This document shows positions 3,720 to 6,890 of a stretch of 6,890 nt of DNA, in pieces; position 1 is the first letter of the stretch, and every line of letters starts with the position of its first letter. The notes below the pieces were generated by a model. It was not told where the DNA came from. It saw nothing but the letters and a program-made list of their open reading frames with translations, and ran no database searches. Both the position numbers and the translations under genes were made by a program. The stretch comes from Candidatus Pacearchaeota archaeon UBA284 (lineage in GTDB: Archaea > Nanobdellota > Nanobdellia > Pacearchaeales > UBA284). The stretch lies in the NCBI GenBank assembly GCA_002499185.1, contig DAKN01000090.1:880-7769 (forward strand), read 5' to 3'.

Positions 3720-6224
3720 CTAAAAATCTCCTAAGCTCTTTTGTTTTTTTCCCAAAATATCTTCCTTGGTTATTCCAAAAACTTCAAAAATATTTTCAAC
3801 AGCAGGAATTATCTGATGACCTAAGTAATATTCTAAATTGTACTCTCCTTTTTCATCTGGAAGTTTTACTTTTTCCCGAACTAATTTTGTTGTCTCTCTT
3901 GTTTCTGCAATAAAAAATTTCACAAGCATACCAACATCGACCGGCATTCCTTGTTCTTCCATTTTTTTAGCAGCAATCACGTGCGGCGTTATAGATAAAT
4001 ATTCTGATATTGGTTTTTTCAATTGGGTTCTTATCAAAATATCTTCTTTGTCTATTTTTCTTTCTTTCAATTTTTTAACAACTTCTTTTAAATATCTAAG
4101 CGCAGAAACTTCATTTCCTTCATTTAATATTTTTTGCAAGACTATGTTTTGTAAGTCTCTAGCTAATTTACACCAATCTCTCCTTACTGTTTCAAAACCC
4201 CTTATTTTTAATTTCCCTTTTTCATCAATTAAAGCATATTTTTTCTTAGCTCCAAATCCCCCTGCTCTTGTTGTAACCCAAATTCCTCTTTTATAAAAAT
4301 CTTCAAGTTCCAACTCCATCATTCCTGGAAGTTCTGAATTTAATTTTTTTAATAAATCTGTTACTTGTTGTTTTGTTTTTCCCTCCATTGTAAATGCGAC
4401 ACTGTCCGTATCAGAATAAATAACTTTGTGTCCCGCCTGTCTAACTTTCTCAATTGTTTCTTTATTGAATTGCCTTACAAAAGCTAAAATTGAAGCAGAG
4501 GATTCTAAAGAATAATACCTTGCTCCAAAAAACCCGATATAGCCATGAACTGCTGCACTTAATAATTTAAATGCGTTACTTCTTGCTTTTGTTACCGGAT
4601 TTGAATCTTCCTTATACTCTTTTTTACAGGCCTTCCTTTTTTCAACTAGTTTTTTAAACATATCTGGTAAAAATCCTAATTCTTTTGAAAAATAAAATCT
4701 AGATTTTTTTCCATTTAACTCTAATTCTGGAGATTCGTACGAATTTTTTTCTGGTTTTTCTAACAATGTTGCTTTTGAAATATTGAACGAAACAATAATG
4801 CTAGTGTGCATACTCGAAAAATCAAATAATGCAATATCTTCATAAAGTCCTGCTTTTGGTTCTAGTACAAAAGCCCCTTCTACTTTTTTTCTATTCCTTC
4901 TGCTGGAAATTTCATCGTGCAACGGTCTTTTATCTGTAATTTCATCATAAGAATCAAGTCTATGCAAAATATAATTTTCAAGAAGTTGAGACATTGAATC
5001 TCTTGTTACTTCAAATAATGGTTCTTGTATAATTTTACAAAATTCCTGCATATCTGGCCAAAATTTCTTTGACAGATTATATGTTAACAAGGAATCTTGA
5101 AGATTATATTCAAAGTAATCTTCCCATTCATCTTCTTTTATTTTATTTGATCTTTTTGTTCTATCAAAATCTTTTTTACCTTCTCCTAAAATTTCTAATG
5201 CAACTTCATTCAATCCAAGAGTTTCTGATTGCAAATATTGAGAATAGACTGTTTCAATAAATCTGAATAAATCTATGTGTACGATTCCTGAAATTCTTCC
5301 AGATGGAACTCTCCCTTTAATAAATGTTGGCTGACTATTGTCCAACCCTAATGAAAGTTTAATTTTATTTTTTTCTGCTCTCTCTCTAAGATATGGGAGG
5401 TCAAAACCATCTGAAAAATAACCAACAAGCATATCTGGATTTAATTTTTTAACATGATTTACGAATTTCTTCAACATATCTTCTTCATCTCTACATAATT
5501 CCACATAATCTTTTTTAGATGATGTTTTTTTCCAAGTTAATACTTTCTTAAAATTTTTAGAAACCAGAGAAATCATAGTAATTTCACCTTTTCCAATTTC
5601 TAGTTCATCTGCTTCAATATCATAAGCAACAATTTTTGGAGAAAATTCTTCACTTTCTTTAATAGGAGATATTTTTTGAGCAAATAAACAAGAATCCACT
5701 TCCAAAACCCTTGCAAGAGAACCAAATTCAAAATCTAAATCAACAGTTCTTCCAGTTATTTTATATTGATAAAGAGGCAACAATTTTTTATCAATGATAT
5801 ATCTTGTAATTAAGGGGATATCGTATTCTCTTCTTGCTTCTATTTCTGGAAAATCTAGTTTATCTGCAACTGGGTGTGCATCCTTATAATTTGTTATAAA
5901 AATTTTTATAGCTTTTACTTTTTTGCCTAAAAAATGTTTTTCACAGATCTCTGTTTTTTTTATTTCTGTTGTTCTGTTTTGCGATTCTATTTTAATATCT
6001 TCGATATCTTTTTGAATTTCTTTTATCCTTTTTTCAGAAGTTCCTTTCTTAAATATCGCCCAGAAATATGGTTCAAATTTATCTATAATGCAAATTCTTT
6101 TTCCCTCAGAATTTCTACCAATTATTTTAACATAGTTTTCTTCCCGCCAATCAAAATAGTCATAATCTAATGGAATAAAAGTAGTTTCTAATACCTCTTT
6201 TTCTGCTTCTTTTTTCATATTCAT
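3720..6224 (-). CDS. polB: Family B DNA polymerase with proofreading exonuclease
   Basis: This 834-residue protein is a single-chain archaeal PolB of slightly more than usual length, intact and without inteins. The N-terminal domain (1-190) contains the family segment YDIPLITRYIIDK (134-146). The 3'-5' exonuclease has motif I YDIEAD (Asp202, Glu204), motif II GYFSDGFD (Asp275) and motif III YNLQD (Tyr373, Asp377), all intact. The VEGAF stretch (448-452) matches the Y-GG/A linker. In the polymerase domain, motif A reads FDFSSMHTSII (467-477) with catalytic Asp468 but His473 where the family has the steric-gate Tyr of SLYPSI. Motif B has Lys553 but AAVHG (557-561) in place of NSxYG. Motif C YSDTDS (603-608) keeps both aspartates. 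The thumb includes KKKYALID (660-667) and RRDWCKLA. The last seven residues QKSLGDF form a PCNA-interacting peptide. A second Met at residue 3 is an alternative start. It is divergent from FEN1, and is expected to synthesise DNA in replication or repair. Confidence 0.96.
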   Translation of the reverse strand: MNMKKEAEKEVLETTFIPLDYDYFDWREENYVKIIGRNSEGKRICIIDKFEPYFWAIFKKGTSEKRIKEIQKDIEDIKIESQNRTTEIKKTEICEKHFLGKKVKAIKIFITNYKDAHPVADKLDFPEIEARREYDIPLITRYIIDKKLLPLYQYKITGRTVDLDFEFGSLARVLEVDSCLFAQKISPIKESEEFSPKIVAYDIEADELEIGKGEITMISLVSKNFKKVLTWKKTSSKKDYVELCRDEEDMLKKFVNHVKKLNPDMLVGYFSDGFDLPYLRERAEKNKIKLSLGLDNSQPTFIKGRVPSGRISGIVHIDLFRFIETVYSQYLQSETLGLNEVALEILGEGKKDFDRTKRSNKIKEDEWEDYFEYNLQDSLLTYNLSKKFWPDMQEFCKIIQEPLFEVTRDSMSQLLENYILHRLDSYDEITDKRPLHDEISSRRNRKKVEGAFVLEPKAGLYEDIALFDFSSMHTSIIVSFNISKATLLEKPEKNSYESPELELNGKKSRFYFSKELGFLPDMFKKLVEKRKACKKEYKEDSNPVTKARSNAFKLLSAAVHGYIGFFGARYYSLESSASILAFVRQFNKETIEKVRQAGHKVIYSDTDSVAFTMEGKTKQQVTDLLKKLNSELPGMMELELEDFYKRGIWVTTRAGGFGAKKKYALIDEKGKLKIRGFETVRRDWCKLARDLQNIVLQKILNEGNEVSALRYLKEVVKKLKERKIDKEDILIRTQLKKPISEYLSITPHVIAAKKMEEQGMPVDVGMLVKFFIAETRETTKLVREKVKLPDEKGEYNLEYYLGHQIIPAVENIFEVFGITKEDILGKKQKSLGDF

Positions 6225-6294
6225 TACAAAACTTTGAAGTTTTTAAGTTTTAGTAGAGAGCAAATTATTTAAATTTCCAAAACCTTAAACAAGT
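6225..6294. promoter_or_regulatory. Divergent polB/fen promoter region
   Basis: The 70-bp gap has a palindromic ATTTAAAT (6267-6274) about 20 nt before the FEN1 ATG, a spacing that would give a leaderless FEN1 message. On the minus strand TTAAAA (6241-6246) lies about 17 nt before the polB ATG, and the palindrome about 43 nt before it. Neither gene has a clear Shine-Dalgarno sequence. Sharing of one short region suggests joint control of the two replication genes. Confidence 0.45.
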
Positions 6295-6890
6295 ATGGGT
6301 TTACAGATAGGGGAAATCGTTCCTAAGGAAGAGATTACTATAGATTTTCTTAAGGATAAGATAATTGTCGTTGATGGGTTTAATGCAATTTATCAATTTT
6401 TATCCAATATAAGGCAGCCAGATGGGACTCCTTTAATGGATAGCAAGAAAAGAATAACCAGTCATTTATCTGGGTTATTTTATCGGACAACTAATTTAAT
6501 GTCCCGTGGGGTAAAATTTGTTTATGTTTTTGATGGTAAAAAAAGTGAATTAAAACAAAAAACTATTGAAATGCGCGAAAAAAGAAAAGATGAAGCAAGA
6601 GAAAAATACGAGACTGCAAAAGAGGAAGGCAAAGAAGAAGAAATGTACAAATATTCAAGACAGAACATAAGATTAAATGAAGAAATGATTGAAGAAAGCA
6701 AAGAATTACTCCAAAATCTTGGTATTCCCGTAATTCAAGCGCCAGAAGAAGGAGAAGCTCAGGCATCTTATATGGCAAAACATGATGCGAGAATATATGC
6801 TGTTGCAAGCCAAGATTATGATTCTTTATTATTTGGGGCTCCGAGATTAATACAAAACCTTACTTTAGCAAAAAAAAGAACTCTTGCCTC
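6295..6890 (+). CDS. fen: Flap endonuclease 1 (FEN1/XPG family), truncated by window end
   Basis: The first 198 codons of archaeal FEN1 are present; the usual length is near 340, so about 40 percent lies outside. It removes 5' flaps during Okazaki-fragment maturation and base repair. It starts MGLQIGEIVP, the conserved N-terminus whose free Gly2 lies near the active site, which fixes ATG 6295. Metal ligands are Asp27 (VVDGFNAIYQ), Asp80 (VFDGK), Glu152 and Glu154 (PEEGEAQ), and Asp174 and Asp176 (SQDYDS). The Lys/Glu-rich stretch 83-130 is the helical arch through which the flap threads, and His57-Leu-Ser-Gly-Leu-Phe-Tyr is family-typical. The C-terminal PCNA-binding peptide cannot be checked here. 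The gene is divergent from polB. Confidence 0.97.
   Translation, partial: MGLQIGEIVPKEEITIDFLKDKIIVVDGFNAIYQFLSNIRQPDGTPLMDSKKRITSHLSGLFYRTTNLMSRGVKFVYVFDGKKSELKQKTIEMREKRKDEAREKYETAKEEGKEEEMYKYSRQNIRLNEEMIEESKELLQNLGIPVIQAPEEGEAQASYMAKHDARIYAVASQDYDSLLFGAPRLIQNLTLAKKRTLA

Noticed and set aside
3838..6170. Plus-strand open frames opposite polB (for example 3838-4296, 5069-5260, 5934-6170)
   Set aside because: They lie antisense to a well-supported polymerase, are Phe/Leu/Ser-rich from reversed Lys/Glu codons, and match nothing recognisable.
3720..6224. Intein or split-gene break in polB, both common in archaeal PolB
   Set aside because: The frame is continuous and motifs A, B and C lie at normal spacing with no inserted domain.
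6563..6808. Minus-strand open frame opposite FEN1
   Set aside because: It is a low-complexity Leu/Phe-rich reading of the antisense of the FEN1 helical arch.

Overview
The window looks like a piece of an A+T-rich archaeal chromosome, probably from a small-genome lineage of the DPANN type. The archaeal assignment is firm. It rests on an archaeal-type family B DNA polymerase, FEN1 and RNase HII (two of them ending in PCNA-binding tails), an initiator tRNA with the A1:U72 pair and no encoded CCA, and a tRNA intron that folds into a bulge-helix-bulge splice motif. The DPANN placement is an inference from low G+C, compact spacing and a divergent polymerase.

Layout. On the minus strand at the left edge lies the 5' half of a tRNA-Ser(GCT) (1-37), preceded by a RecB/Cas4-like PD-(D/E)XK nuclease with a probable four-cysteine Fe-S cluster (85-1095). 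A 138-bp divergent promoter region leads into a 65-residue orphan protein (1234-1431, plus). At 1432-2140 sits the most unusual locus. A two-motif LAGLIDADG homing endonuclease gene (1470-2030) lies between two copies of the first bases of the initiator tRNA gene. The first copy (1464-1475) is an orphan behind a well-placed promoter. The second copy (2029-2038) is the real 5' exon of tRNA-iMet(CAT), and it is followed by a 36-nt intron in the D-stem. The endonuclease start codon lies inside the first copy and its stop codon overlaps the second. It appears that an element cut the tRNA gene near the D-stem and restored it with a replacement 5' end, while taking over the old tRNA promoter.

Downstream on the plus strand, 21 nt after the tRNA, is an unrecognised PD-(D/E)XK-type nuclease (2162-2944), then RNase HII (2949-3623) 4 nt later. 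Convergent to these is a complete family B DNA polymerase (3720-6224, minus). Divergent from the polymerase is FEN1 (6295 to the right edge, truncated).

RNase HII, PolB and FEN1 are the enzymes of RNA-primer removal, strand synthesis and flap cleavage in archaeal replication and repair, so the right half is a replication cluster. RNase HII and PolB end in nearly identical PCNA-interacting peptides (QKKLLDF and QKSLGDF). PolB keeps its catalytic carboxylates but has histidine at the tyrosine positions of both motif A and motif B. No CRISPR array, intein or insertion sequence is visible.
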